A DNA stretch of 64,000 nucleotides from Moniliella sp. 'wahieum'. Taxonomy: Eukaryota; Basidiomycota; Moniliellomycetes; Moniliellales; Moniliellaceae. Location of the stretch: NCBI GenBank assembly GCA_003971905.1, contig RSEE01000015.1, positions 124,001 through 188,000 on the forward strand, given 5' to 3'. A model generated the notes under the pieces. That model ran no database searches. It saw only the letters and a program-made list of their open reading frames with translations, and was not told the DNA's origin. Below are positions 1 through 11,699 of this stretch, one piece after another; the stretch's first letter is position 1; every line of letters starts with the position of its first letter. The translations under genes and the position numbers were made by a program.

Positions 1-1640
1 AGAAGAAGAAGGGCGAGCGACAGCTGGTTGTAAGTCAACCCATTGGGTATCGTTCGGAGAAGCTACGCGTGTAGTCCCAGGCAGACTGTTCCGACGCATG
101 CATCGTACATCAGATCGTGCAATTCGCTTTTCTCGTATTTCCGACCAATCCGCCCAGGCATCCACCATAGGGGGACAGAAGGATGGCGCTTCCAACTTGA
201 TCCCCAACGGTTTGCATGTGGGGGTTGAAGCAAAGAAAGTGGGTGCTCAACATGGATTGAACTGTGGGCAGTGTTTGGGGCCGCGATGTGGTCATCAGAG
301 GAATGATCCAGATACCAAACGTAGATCCCGCTTCCGAACCTGCTCTCACCCTCGGAGTCGGTGGAGGAGGGAGAGAAACTAGTCCAGAACCAACGCCGGA
401 CGTATGGCCAAGCGAGGGCAAAAACTTGTCATATGATGAACTTGTAGTAAAGCCCTCGGACGAATGACGTTTGGAGAGGCTGTTGCTTCTGTGGTGTGCA
501 ATAGTCTGACAGAGGAAGAGGGGGGATCTAACCCATTGCGAAGGACACCTCCTGGTCCTCCAAATCGTGCCATGACACGGGCGGAACGGAACCTTTCGTG
601 ATCTTCCGATCGCAGTTTGAGAAGCGGAACATGCATCTTCTCCACTTTCGCCCATCTCTGGTGGGGATGGGTTATCGGGTGGGTCACGCGTTGGAGCGGA
701 GATGAGAAAGACGATCGGGTTGGTTGAAGTTGAGGGCTAGGAATGCTCCACTTGGTAGTGAGAATGGCCAGAGACGTTCACCGAGACCGTATCCGGTTCT
801 CCACCAGCAGAAGACGAGATGGATAGTTGGGTAGAGGAGAGGAACTAGGTTGCCTTCCCCTGAGCCAGGAGGGGGATCGATCTCCCGCCCTCAGGTCAGC
901 CAACACACTCTTGGGGGCGAGGCCGATGCCGTCGAATGCGTGATAAAAAGTTTGATCTCCGGATATGGGCTCGCATCTCCACTGTTGCTATTGGTTCGAC
1001 CCAAAAGATGGGCAAATCGTTCTTGCGCGATAAGGCAGGCGGCCTCTTATTAGGCAGCGTTCGGTCCGATGCGCCATGGAGATGGGGAAACTTGCCAAAG
1101 GGAGAGTCGGCCGAGGCGCTGTAGTTGTGACCAACATTAGACCAGGGCCGGTCAATTGATATGCTTGCGGCTCTTGTTGGCCGCTTGCTCGTTGCCGCCG
1201 CCCCAGTCGTGCTGGGTTGCACCCCGTTGGCTGTGTAGGAGGTAACAGGGTTCGATCCAGAACCAGACGCAAGGGGCCAGACAAGGTGCGTCTGCGCCTT
1301 GAACGACGGTGTTCGGAGAGGAGGGGGGTTCCATGAGGGTCAGGATTCTGGAGAATGGGCTCTCTGCCTTCCCGGGCCGAAGAGGGGGCTAAAATCAAAC
1401 GATCCTGATCCAGCGCCGTCTTGAGCAGTGGCATGGGGCACCGCTTGGCCCATAATGTCATTCACTATTCGACTGGAGCGGGCACCCGTGCTTAGACTGT
1501 TCGAGTCGGCCAGTTCCTCAAACGCATCCGACGGCGAGGTGGTAAGTGAGCTGGAGTGTGGCGCTGCGACCGGATTAGAAGGAGTCTTCCGCGATTCGGC
1601 GTGCTCGGTGCAGGGAGATGGAATAGAGGCGGAGAAATGA
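1..1640. other. Coding-like stretch, strand unresolved
   Basis: Several long open stretches occur on both strands and none matches a family I recognise. On the plus strand there are acidic, Ser-rich segments near 264-600, 780-845 and 1428-1640, the last ending at a stop at 1638-1640. On the minus strand there are Ser/Pro-rich segments across 110-830 and 896-1460. Both readings change frame several times, as the well-conserved genes in this window also do. The composition suggests a low-complexity, Ser/Pro-rich protein, probably continuing beyond the left edge. I cannot choose the strand or name a function. Confidence 0.25.
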
Positions 1641-1932
1641 GAGGGTGCCGGGGACGAGCTTCATTGCGTCCATATGACAGAAAAGCGACGTGTGGCCGAA
1701 GGGGCCTCTTCCCCGAGAAAGCAGAGGAGACAGAGGAGGCGGATGAAGCAGAGGAGGCAGAAGAGACGAGTGTGGTGGTAGCAGATAAGCGCGATCAACG
1801 TTCATCGTACGTTCAACCCGCGCTCCGCTCGGGGCAGAGCATGTTCCACCCAACAGCGCGCACGCCGCCAGACGCTGCCCCTTGCCCCGCACCATCCAGA
1901 TCCTGGACTGCCCCCACCCCCTGTCGTTGGGC

Positions 1933-1957
1933 CTGTGTCACATGTCACATGTCACAT
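1933..1957. repeat. CACATGT tandem motif cluster
   Basis: Three near-tandem copies of the unit TGTCACA/ATGTCACA lie between the left coding-like stretch and the aminotransferase 3' end. The same motif recurs in intergenic DNA at about 13065-13092, 13200-13235, 14437-14485 and 51944-52026. The motif contains CACATGTG-type palindromes. No function is assigned. Confidence 0.6.
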
Positions 1958-2276
1958 TCTATAACTAGTAACTGCCCCTTAATTGAAGCTTCCAAGATGA
2001 TCTGCCATCGACAGCTACTTCTCCTGTACACGAGCTACACTGGGTCTCAGGGGCCCACGCTCAAAAACCAGCCAGTGTCGTAACCTGTCGTAACCGGCGT
2101 CATGGGCATATGGTTCCTGGTTCCTGCATCAACAGAGAGGCTAAGGCCAAAAATGTCGAGGGCAGCGAAAGTTCGCAAAGTTATATACCGCGACCGTCCG
2201 CAGCGCAGGTAATGAAAGAATCGCATACAGCTCGTTGGGAATAACAAACGAACACTACCGAACCGAAGCAGGTCGG

Positions 2277-3644
2277 TTACGGCTTGTAGCCAGCCTCGGC
2301 AAGCGACTCCTTGAGGCTTTGAAGAACGTGGTCAATGTCACTGCTGCGCGTGGTGGCCGAGAGACCCATATGACCAATGCGGAAGTACTTGTCCTTGCAC
2401 TCCTTGTGAAGCCCGGCAGCCACGACCACATTGCGGGCAGCCATGCGCGGCACCACATCGCCCGCGCCATAGCCCTCGGGGTACTTGACGGCCGTCATGC
2501 CGTTGGCACCATCCTTGATCCCGTCGGCGACGAGTTGGTCGAGTTTGAGCTCGTTCTTGACAAAGTTCTTGACCTTGGCCGAAGTGTCCTTGTGCAGTTG
2601 GAACCGCTGCTCGAGCGAGGGGACCCTTGGTGATCGTCTCGAAGCTCTGGTGCAACGCGTAGAGCAAGTTGGTCGGAGGCGTAGCAAAGTAGGCGGCATT
2701 GCCAGCTTCGTAGGCTTCATGATTGGCAGCCACTTTTTCCACGAAGCAAAGTAGGACGGGGGGGCACCTTGCGGTTTCAAACGCCTTGATGGCCTTGGGC
2801 GAGGCAGAGAGGAGCATCAGGCCCGGCGGGCACCCAATGCCCTTCTGCGATGCCGTCAGCACCACATCCACCCCCCACTCGTCTTGGCGGATCTCCTCGC
2901 TGCCTACGCTGCACACGCCATCCAGGGCAAAGATGGTGTCGGGAGAGACACGCTTGACCACCTCGGCAATCCCCTTGGCGTCGCTCAACACACCAGTCGA
3001 GGTATCGACATGGGTCGCGGTGACAAGCTTGTACTTCTTTTGCTTCAGAGCTTCCTCGATCTGAGCCAACGTCGGCTTGGAACCGACGGCGCGCCAATCT
3101 GGTCCACCTTGGCACCGTACGTTTCAAGGCATTCGGCAAAGCTGTCGCCAAAGTAGCCCGAATTGATGACCAGCGCATTCTCCCAGGCTCAACCACGTTC
3201 GCCGCAACATGGTCCCAGCCCAGTGCCCGAACCCGAGGTAATGATGGGCTGGGCCGAAGGTGCAAAGAGGATCTGGCGGAACATGCGGATACAGTCGCCC
3301 AGAATCGGGACGAATTCGGGCGAGGTGTGGCTCATGGAAGGGTGCGCATTGGCGTAGAGGACTTCGTCTGCGACCTCGATAGGGCCAGGGATGACGAGGA
3401 GTTGTGGGCTTCTTGGTGGAAGGCGGACATGGCGGGAGCGTACGTCTGCAGGCGGCGGACAGGCAGCAAGGCACGGGAGGGGAGAGTCTGGTGGGGAAGA
3501 GGGAGAATGCGATGTTAGGGGGCGTGGTGCCAACAGGGAGGAGGGGGGGGGAGGGGGGCAGAAGGCGAGCGTACGCACCACTGGGGCGGAGGCGGAGGCG
3601 GAGGCAGAACGAAGGAGGAAGCTAGGGAGCGTCCTCGGGAGCAT
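2277..3644 (-). CDS. AGX1: Alanine-glyoxylate / serine-pyruvate aminotransferase
   Basis: A PLP-dependent class V aminotransferase that converts glyoxylate and alanine to glycine and pyruvate, comparable to yeast Agx1 or animal AGXT. The N-terminal region has the family start LLVIPGPIEV followed by the HPSMSHTSPEF segment, then a SGSGT turn. The PLP-binding lysine is in the ASQKG motif at about 2846-2856, preceded by the LDGVCSVG segment. The protein ends EAGYKP, without a peroxisomal SKL-type tail. The ATG at 3644 gives an Arg/Ser/Leu-rich leader that could target mitochondria, followed by an intron at about 3449-3575. The reading frame changes at least three times (near 3215, 3080 and 2625), and every segment aligns to the family in order, so sequence errors are more likely than decay. 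The family call is secure. The start and compartment are inferred. Confidence 0.85.
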
Positions 3645-3716
3645 GCGCAGGAAGGCTGGGGCGGAGGAGGAGGAGGGGAAGAGAAGAAGCCGAAGGGAGG
3701 TGCCCAATGCGCCGTA

Positions 3717-4282
3717 AGGCGGCTGCTGCCGCGCTCACTCACATCGACAGATGCAGGATGCATGATGTGGTGAGCGATGATCGTGATCCATCGGCATCAC
3801 CCTAATCGGCCACCGGGACCCAGGGGCCGGGAACCGGGCCGAAGCTGCCGCACGGGCGCGGTGCCCGCCCCCTGCATGCAACACGGCTGTGCACGCACAC
3901 AGGCCCCAAGCCCCACAAGTCCACAAGTCCGCAACCCCGGCCCGCCAACGCCGATCCGAAGGGGATATGTCCAGTCACGTGCATCGCGGCCCACGTGACT
4001 CGCCATGTGTGGCACACCAAGTCCACTCCAACCAACTCCAAGAGTGCAGCACAGTGTATGTAAGTTCTTTTTGCGTTCATTACGGTTCGTCCCAAGAACG
4101 AGTCGACAAAATGGGGGCGCAAGACTCGACAGCGGGTATATGCAATCAAACCGAGTCTAAGCAGACGCGAACAGAGCAACAAAAGAGGGTACAAGCAGGT
4201 ACAAGAGAAAGGATGCAGAAGAAGAACGAAATAGATAGATAGGCTAGCAGCTCGGAGGGAGCTGCCGTTGCAGGCGCGGGCG
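3717..4282. other. Intergenic, no gene seen
   Basis: This lies upstream of the aminotransferase and at the 3' side of the RING/VWA gene. It is GC-rich with short repeated words such as CCACAAGTCCACAAGTCCGC near 3915. No credible gene, RNA or element was found. Confidence 0.5.
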
Positions 4283-7200
4283 TCAACTGGGCACGGTCCA
4301 GACTGGCGTCGTACTCACTCCCCACGGGAAGGGCCGCGCCGGCTCGGGAGCGACGCGCGCAATGGCGCGTCCAGATGGTTGGTGGGGGGGACGAGCGTCA
4401 GGACCGCAGCGCGGCCAGAGGGAAGGCGGGAGGAAAAGAGCGACCGAGCAGCAACTCGTGCGCGGCCGCGACTGCGCTGCTCGGGTCCGCTGCTTCCCCG
4501 AGACGTTGGAGCGAATCGACAAAGCCACACAGCCGTTCCGGCTTGCTGCTTTCCCCGGGCAAAGAAGAGGGGTACGCCGTACCGCATTGACAGTACTCTT
4601 GTCCAGGCCTGGCCGGAACGTAACCACCGCCACACGGTCCCTTTCTCCAAGCGCTCTAGGATCTCGGCCAGCATGGCTTGTCCCGCTTCCGGTCCTGCTC
4701 CGCCGTCGACACAAGTACCACCAGATATCGGTCCCTTGATGGGGCACGGGAGGGAGGGGGAAGGGGAGGAAGCCAAAGGCGAACGCGGGACGGAGGTGGG
4801 GAGAGAGTCAGATCCCGTACTAAACGAAGAAACCGGGGATGATGGGCCGGTCGTACGGCCAGCAGGGGTCGCGCACATGGATGCGAGGCAGGGGGGGCAC
4901 AGGCGGAGGCACCATTTGCGGCGCGCGTTTGGCTCCAGCCGACAGGCTGCGGGGGCGGACATAGATAGGTGGTACTGGAGGAGGAGGAGGGCTCGCTGCT
5001 GGACACTAGCTCGTGCCAACAAGTACTGTGAGCGGCTGAACCACGTTTCGCTTGAGAAGGGGAGCGGAAAGTTAATGTGCACTGCGGTGGTCCAGGCGGA
5101 CGCGAATGAGCGCACTCGTGGATCACGATCCATAATTGCCGGTGGCGGGGTAACGAGGGCAAGTTGGGGCGAATGATGGAAAAGATGCGACCTTTGAGGG
5201 ACAGACTGGAATCGCTTAGGCCTTCTTTCTTTGCGCTTTCCACATACAGCCCCAAGGCCTGGGCAAACATCACAACATAAAACACCCGCGTTTCGTTGGC
5301 TTGCGTCACCCTCACTCGATCAGCCAATTCAGGAAGACCGTAGGTGGATTCTAGCGTAGCCATTGACTCGTGTCCCGGCCCGTCACTGGACACGAGCTTG
5401 CTCAGTATAGCCCTTGCTTGTGACAGTCCAAAGACGGGCACCTGTGAGCCGGCTATGACCTTGGGGTCCTCATTTCGCGCTAGGTCGCGTTGAGGCGCTC
5501 GTGGCTTGCCCATGCTTACTGCTCGCGAACGGGGGAAGCGCGGCGCGGGGGAAACACTTCCGCCAGCGGGCCGACGAACTGTGGCCTCGTCCATACTCTG
5601 CCTTGGAGCCAACGCAGGTTTAGTCCGGATGGGAACTGGGGGGTCGTCGCGTGCAGTTCGCTTACCAGTGGCGACTGGATCGAGCTCCGGGGTGAGAGAC
5701 CGTGAAGATGTGCGAGAGCTTGCTGCATCCGACTGAGGCTGTGACGGGAACTTAGACTTGGAGCTGGCCTTGGACTTGGACTTGAAGAGCGACCGCAGAG
5801 CTGGTTGGGACATCGAATTGGGTGCCCTCTTGAGCTCGAAGGAGCGTTTGGATTTGGATTTGAGTTTGAGCGTGAACTTGGAATCTGACGCAGATTCATG
5901 TACATGGTCAGACTCGAATTCAGACTCTAGCTCAGACGCAGGCCCAAGCTCAAACTCAAGCTCCGATCCAGGCTTGGATCCTGGAACTGCAATAGGCAAG
6001 CGGGGTGGGGATAGTGAGGAAGGTGCCGGGTGTAAGTGCTGATGAAGCTGCCTCATGAATGCATCTGACGCTTCTGGGCTCATGGCTGTTGCTCTCGCGG
6101 GCCCAGGGATAGTGGGGTCAACGGAGGGATTCCCTTTCTTGGTCCGGAGTAGAGGAGACACGTGAGATGGAGCCTCATTGACGTTGGCTGGCACGGGATC
6201 TGGGTCCAAGTCGAGGAACTGCTCCAAACCATGCTGCTTTTTGACTCGCCCCAAACCCAGTTGGCCCAGCAGAAGCGGCCTCGGGATTGAAGTGGCGAAT
6301 GTGGGCGTGATGATGCTGGTGAGGCAGGCGATGTTTAGCTCCATGTTCCCCGATGGATCAGGCGAATGCCGTATCGTTGACTGGATTGATGGCGCGAGTG
6401 CTTCAAAGGGGGAAGATAGGCCCACGTGCCCCGCCGGCTCAGAAGGGCGCCAGTTGGAGATAGAAGAGTTAAGTAAAGGGCTGTGCGGAAATGGTGCCCG
6501 CATCTCGGGAGCCGAGGGACGGCGGGGCTCGGAGCCGCGTTCAGCTTCCAAATGAGACCCAGAGGGGTGACATATCTTGCACACTGGCCCATTGGAGGAC
6601 GAAGGAGACGATATGGCAGAAATGAGACACAATTCGTGCGCAGAATGGGTGCAAACAAGTTTGACTGGTAATGCCTGTTTGCCCTGAGGTTCGCACAAAC
6701 ACACCGCGCACACGTAAGGTGTTAGCACCTCCATCTCGCCTCGAGCCGAGATGGTCGTAGCCTGGGACGTGTTCACGCTCGCATATGTGCCCATACTGGC
6801 ATTTGTACTCTCTGTGACGGCGGAGAGACTATCAATGCTTTGACCATGACCGTTGTGCCGTGCTTCATCCGGCTATTGCTGCCAACAGTCAATTGGCGCG
6901 CTAAAGCGTCCTCTTCGCGGAGGAGAATAAGAGGAGGCTTTTGCTGTACTTGGGACGTCTCACTCTCAGACCCAGTGGAAGGCGGAGGGCGCACATATGT
7001 TTGGACGAGCGGACGAGGCGAGGACGGCGGCTTGGTCACCACTGGCGGAGACAGCAACTGCTTCTTGGGAGAAGGGGGTGAGATAATCGGCGAGGAGGGC
7101 GAAGGAGACAATTCAGACCCGTGCAACCCCCCAGCCATAGATTCAGAGTGATAAGTGGTCCCAGTAAAACCCAGGGACTCGGCGCTAGTTGACGCTGTAA

Positions 7201-7689
7201 CAGGTCCTTGATCTTGTGCCCAAGGGAGTTCGCTCGTTGGCTGGTCCAGCCCGGAGGGCCCGAGATAGGAAAAGGCCGAAGGGGCTGGGAGGTCCGTGGG
7301 TGAAGATGCAGGGAACAGGTTCGGATCGACCTGATCGGATGAAGGTGCCGTAAAAGTAGGTGTGCGAGCGAACTGAGTAGCATCAGTATCAGGTTCATCC
7401 GGGGGAGTCCAAGAGGGGACCAGCCAGGCCAGGTGTAGGTGTTGGAGTGGGGGAATAAGCGGACTGCTCGGATGGTGGAGGAGGGAACACAGGTGTAGTC
7501 GATCCGCCCAGGCCGGTCAGAGAAGGTCCTGAAGGCAGCATCATGGCGGTAAGACCCCCCCCCCGTCCCTTCGCTCGTGACGGAGGAGGCGGAGTGACGC
7601 CGGTGGCCTAGGCTAGAACAGGTGGAGAGCGACGGCATGCCCTGGCGCAGGCCCTCAGAAGTGGCGGGCATGGGAGAGGGAATGGACAT
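4283..7689 (-). CDS. RING-H2 protein with C-terminal VWA-like segment, Ste5/Far1-like layout
   Basis: A long, Ser/Pro-rich protein. Reading from the ATG at 7689, about 300 disordered residues precede a RING-H2 domain at about 6560-6720 with the pattern C-x2-C-x15-C-x-H-x2-H-x2-C-x15-C-x2-C (start YVCAVCLCEP, end VCKIC). A low-complexity Ser/Lys/Glu stretch follows at about 5700-6100. A conserved-looking block ARAILSKLVSSDGP...VFYVVMFAQALGLYVES lies at about 5250-5430. Near the C-terminus are a hydrophobic strand YLVVLV and a LGERDRVAVVTF motif at about 4590-4720 in different frames, which together resemble a von Willebrand A fold. RING then VWA is the order in MAPK scaffolds of the Ste5 type and also in RING-VWA ubiquitin ligases. 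I cannot see a PH domain. There are at least four frame changes. The scaffold role is inference. Confidence 0.5.
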
Positions 7690-8625
7690 GGGCCGAGTGG
7701 TGAGGGGCAGGGACCAAAGGGTGCTGATGTGAAGGTGGTGGTGGTGATGGGGCAGACAGACAAGACACGGACGAGGGCCGACGAAGAAAAACGCGTGCAA
7801 GGGCGCTTGGTGCGTCACTGGTTACTATTAATTGCGACCGCTGACTCTCGTGACTGGGCGCTTTGGCCAAGCGACCCAAGCGACAGAGCGGGTGACTGGG
7901 CGGTGATCCGTGACTGCCCCACCGCGACTATGTGCATCTAGAGACTGGCGCCGTGCTGACGGCGCACAGCGGCCGGCGGCGGCAGCGTGGGCTCTGGGGC
8001 AGTGTGCTGAGGCCTGCGGTGGTCCGCCGGCGGGGGCAGGCCACTGGCGCTGTGCCGTGTTGGCCCGACGTTTGTGGGGAAAGCCAGGGAGGATCCACCC
8101 GCGACAGAGGAGCCTGCTCGCCTGCTCGCCTGCTGCCTGCCGCCGCCTGCCGCCTCGCGCCTCTGCCTCAAAGCCCAGGAGCCATGGCCGCATGCTGCCT
8201 CCGTGCGGCGCCCATGCCTGCCCCCCCGAGCTCGTCTGTGCCGACACACTGGTGCCGTGCCCGCACGCGAACGCCCACCGCACCATGGCACACCACACGT
8301 CGCGTTTCGCCTCTGCCACCGGTCACCAGTCGACAGTCGCCCCCCGCCCTGCAAGTGCTGTCAACACCAACCCAGTAGCAAATCCCAACACTAGCGCCGT
8401 GCTGTGCAAACGCTTGGCGCGGGCGGCTGGGTCCAATACGCGGCAACATGCGACACCCAACATAAATACTCAGGATTCAGTACTGACTCATACTCAGTAC
8501 TCAGACCGAGTCTACCGAGGACGCTGTTGGGTATACACTGTCGATATATCTGTCCCGTCCAACTTGGAGATCTGCACGTACGGGTGCACCGGCAACAGGA
8601 GATCCTCTTTTCAAGCAGTATATAA
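7690..8625. other. Intergenic, promoter side of RING/VWA gene
   Basis: No supported gene. The interval includes GC-rich DNA (7900-8300) that leaves several frames open by chance, and a CAGTACTGACTCATACTCAG-type repeat at about 8475-8505. The last 100 bases are less GC-rich and run into the dispersed repeat that begins at 8626. Confidence 0.4.
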
Positions 8626-9030
8626 TGTAACATCGTCCCTCATTGCGACGGGGTGGCTGGCTTCCCAGGCGGAGACCTTCCCTGCCCATTGGAGACAAGA
8701 CTCACGGAGGACTGAACGCGTTTCAGATCCAAAGTCCAAGGCTCACTGGCGTGAACGCAGGAGGGTCGTGAATGAGATGTTTTTTGCTGTACGTCGAGCA
8801 GAGCCTGAGCAGAGCGGTCTGCGAACAGAGGTTGCGTGTGTAGGGCCTGGACGGGAAAGCGGGGAGATCCGATGGGCGAGGGAGGGAGCGAGCTGATCGG
8901 AAGGTGTTTCTTCTAGAAGTGGAGTGCCCAGAAGAAGGGTGAAAGTGAAAGAATCCGAGAAGCGGTAGCGACGATAAGGAAGTGGAGGTGGCTGTGCATG
9001 GCGGCTCAGTCGTCGCCCCGTGACACTCAT
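8626..9030 (+). repeat. Dispersed repeat, copy 1 (solo-LTR-like)
   Basis: The segment starting TGTAAC at 8626 is closely similar to DNA at 17835-18145, sharing for example GCTGGCTTCCCAGGCGGAGA and AGACAAGACTCACGGAGGA. Its last part (about 8948-9025, GAGAAGCGGTAGCGACGATA and on) is instead matched at 20128-20190. It starts with TG and has no protein-coding signal, so a solo LTR or other non-autonomous element is plausible. I could not identify terminal repeats or a target duplication. Confidence 0.6.
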
Positions 9031-10622
9031 GATCTTCTTTGCAGAGCCCACACGTTCGGTTATGAAGCTATAGCAGCATTGCCAGTTTGGCAGCATAGCC
9101 GGGCTTTGTCCTGTCAAACTGCAGGGTCTTCAAGAGGCCAGCTGTGTTGGCGTATTATGCATTTTTGTTCTGTTGGCACTTCGGCTCTTCTCAATCGCAC
9201 ACAACCATGCAACCCACACCCACCCTAACTCTTCTTCACTCTCTCTCTTCTTCGTGTCTGTGCACGCATCGCGCAGGTGTGTCTACTTCTGTCTAGACTG
9301 AAGAGGAGAGCACGTCGAGAAAAACTTTTTGCATCTCGGTGGAATCACAGCTTACAACGGAAGCATGTAAGGAAACCACGGATGCAGCGAAGAGTAGACA
9401 CATCAAAAATGTGTCCTACTACCCTATTGGCTAGTGAAGCTTGAAGGGGAATGTTCGATGTACTATGCTAGGTTGAACGATTTTTGCATTCCTTTGGATT
9501 ACCCTGAAATTTCTTTGCACCTCTGCTTCATCCAAGAAGAGAGTCTGGGAGGCATGCGGCGGGGACCAGGGGAGGGGAGATACATATAACACGATATATC
9601 TATGCACCGACTAATACTGTTCACTGTCGAAGAGCAGGTCGGTTGCGGGAACAACGCTATAAAAGTACCATTCACGGAACACACTCAGCATCCGTGCTTC
9701 CCCCGTGGCCAATGATGAAAAGAAAAGTACTATCCCACCAACCTCGGATAACAAGATGGTTGTGATCACACTCTGAACGAGCCCATTCATCGCTTTCATG
9801 CCCATGAGTGCGATCGTCCGTACGGCAGTGTGTGGTTGCTTGCAAGGGAACAGCAAAATTCAGACTTTTCCTGGAAACACTGGTGGCATCATCAGTGAGT
9901 GGACGCGGGTTGTCAGCATAAAGGACCAAAATGAGAGCGAATCTGGGGATGGTTGAAGCGTTCTCCTGTCCCTGCTCAACTGTTTCGCAGAACGCTATAT
10001 ATGGATCCAGTTACGAGTATATACTGTGGTTGTGGTGGGGGACAGAAGAGGGATGTGATTTGAATGTATATTGCCTATAGTAGATAGAGAGGGAAAAAAT
10101 AAGAAGACACCCATACATATAGGGGCTGTGTTCGTATCTTTACACGCTCTTCTCACAGGCGCGACGGAAAGTAGGAAAAAGGAAAACGACACGGGGAGAA
10201 AAGAAAAACAGATAAGAAAAGGGACATAGTGAAAGGAGAGTAGGGTAAGTGGCTTGTATTTTTGCCATGTGTAGCCGATCACATACGAGCGAAGGGTCAT
10301 ACAAAACCATATGGTGCATGGGAGAGGAGGTTGGGGAAAAAGAAAAAATAGCAAAACCAGAGCAAGAGAGCGATTGACATGATACCATTGTGCATACATG
10401 TCTGGTTGTAGACAGTGACGCCGTGCAACCGAGCTGGTATAAAATCTCTCTGTGCAGGCGCCACAGAAACAGAGGAAGAAAAAAAAAGAAAAAGACATTG
10501 AGCCGATGCACATCTGCCATTTCCGTGGACACGCGCAGAGGGGTCCTCTCTTGATCCACTTTTCACAAGACAAGCGTGTGGATAGTAGCGAGAAAGCGGA
10601 GGTAAAAAAGAAAATGGGAGCA
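9031..10622. other. Intergenic, no gene seen
   Basis: AT-richer DNA with homopolymer A/T tracts (about 10080-10200 and 10330-10500), consistent with the 3' flank of the minus-strand rhodopsin gene. Open frames here are low complexity and match nothing. Confidence 0.45.
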
Positions 10623-11571
10623 TCAAGCCGTAGCCTTGCCCTCACCAGGCTCGTTCGAAGCCTCGCCGGGCGGCAAAGACCGGTCAGCAAACAAGGAAGC
10701 CTTGGCAGAGAACAAGCCAAAGCGCTCGTAGTCCACGGACGAGATGTTGTAGACGTGGTACGGAAGCAGAACATGCTTCCCGAGTAGGTCCAAAACGCCG
10801 TAGTACACTTGCTCACTGTCCGGGGCAATGTTGTTTCCGCCCGAAGAGACGCCCCAAGCAATGATGTACACGATGCCAAACCACCAAACGCAATGCTCAT
10901 GGGCAGGTATGCCCAGTACACATCCTTGCCCGCCTTCTTAGCCGCAAGGAGAGCCGGGCCAAAGAGAACCCAGTACACCCATGTCAGCCGCAAAGACCAG
11001 CACGAACCAACCCACTTGTACGAGCTGGGCGTCAAAGCACCAAATAGTGACAGCGCCACCACCACTGTCTCAATAAGATGGTCATAAAAAGGGTAGAGAG
11101 GGGAACAGGCGACGCGAGCAGGATCGCCAAAAAATGAAAGGCGTCGAGACGGCCAGTCAATGTACCGAGAGAGCCTGAAGAGGAATCGAGCTGGAGGGTG
11201 AGCATACAGAATTCAATAAGGTGAATGATTACGAAACGTACCAGATTGAACGGGTGGCATCATTGTGCAATCCGTTGCCGTGTCCAGTCCAGGAGCCGGA
11301 TCGGAACTCGACAGTGACGGGAACGGCACCTAGGTTGGACGCAATGGCAAACCAGTTGAGGTGTTGCACGCAAGGGCTGCAACGATAAGATAGTGGAACG
11401 TCCGCTTCCCCGTGCCTGTTGCAAAGGAAGTGTAGGCGAGGGTGAACAGAAAGACCAGCATGGACACAGCGAAGATCGCCCATGAAAAGTCCGACCCCTG
11501 TACGTGTTGGTCACGTTAGCAGAGGCAGGGTTCGTGAGAACCGGACTTGATCCAGGGATGTGGGAGGGCAT
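10623..11571 (-). CDS. Microbial-type (fungal) rhodopsin, paralogue B
   Basis: A seven-helix retinal-protein family member. Reading from the ATG at 11571 (MPSHIPGSSPVL): helix A GSDFSWAIFAVSML, helix B with HLNWFAIASNLG, then PVTVEFRSGSW, a helix C SRYIDW with the counter-ion Asp, a helix D/E block with SSYKWVG and WVLFGPALLAAKKAGKD, and helix G YYGVLDLLGKH. The Lys of LDLLGK (codon 10776-10778) aligns with the retinal Schiff-base Lys of bacteriorhodopsin, with Asp three codons after YYGV (10788-10790) at the Asp212 position. The gene ends GEGKATA at 10623. It is a clear paralogue of the gene at 15847, which is divergently transcribed. At least four single-base frame changes interrupt it (for example near 11505, 11385, 11170 and 10870), plus one or two introns. 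A light-driven pump or sensor role is inferred from the family. Confidence 0.8.
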
Positions 11572-11699
11572 GTTTGGTAAGATGCGACCGAACGAAAGGC
11601 GGACACGGAAGGAATGATCAGATGGTGGAAGGGGAACTCCTTTTGCGGGACGGCGTTGATCAGGGGCGTCGGCTTAAAAGGAAATCCCAACATACCTCA

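Noticed and set aside
2277..3644. Treating the aminotransferase and other frame-broken genes as pseudogenes
   Set aside because: The same type of one-base loss breaks EF-1alpha and Sly1, which cannot be pseudogenes in a living fungus unless extra copies exist, so sequence error is the better explanation.
7910..8896. A 328-codon plus-strand open frame
   Set aside because: Its composition (Ala/Arg/Pro/Cys) follows GC content, other frames are also open, and its 3' third lies in the dispersed repeat. No domain or intron signals support it.
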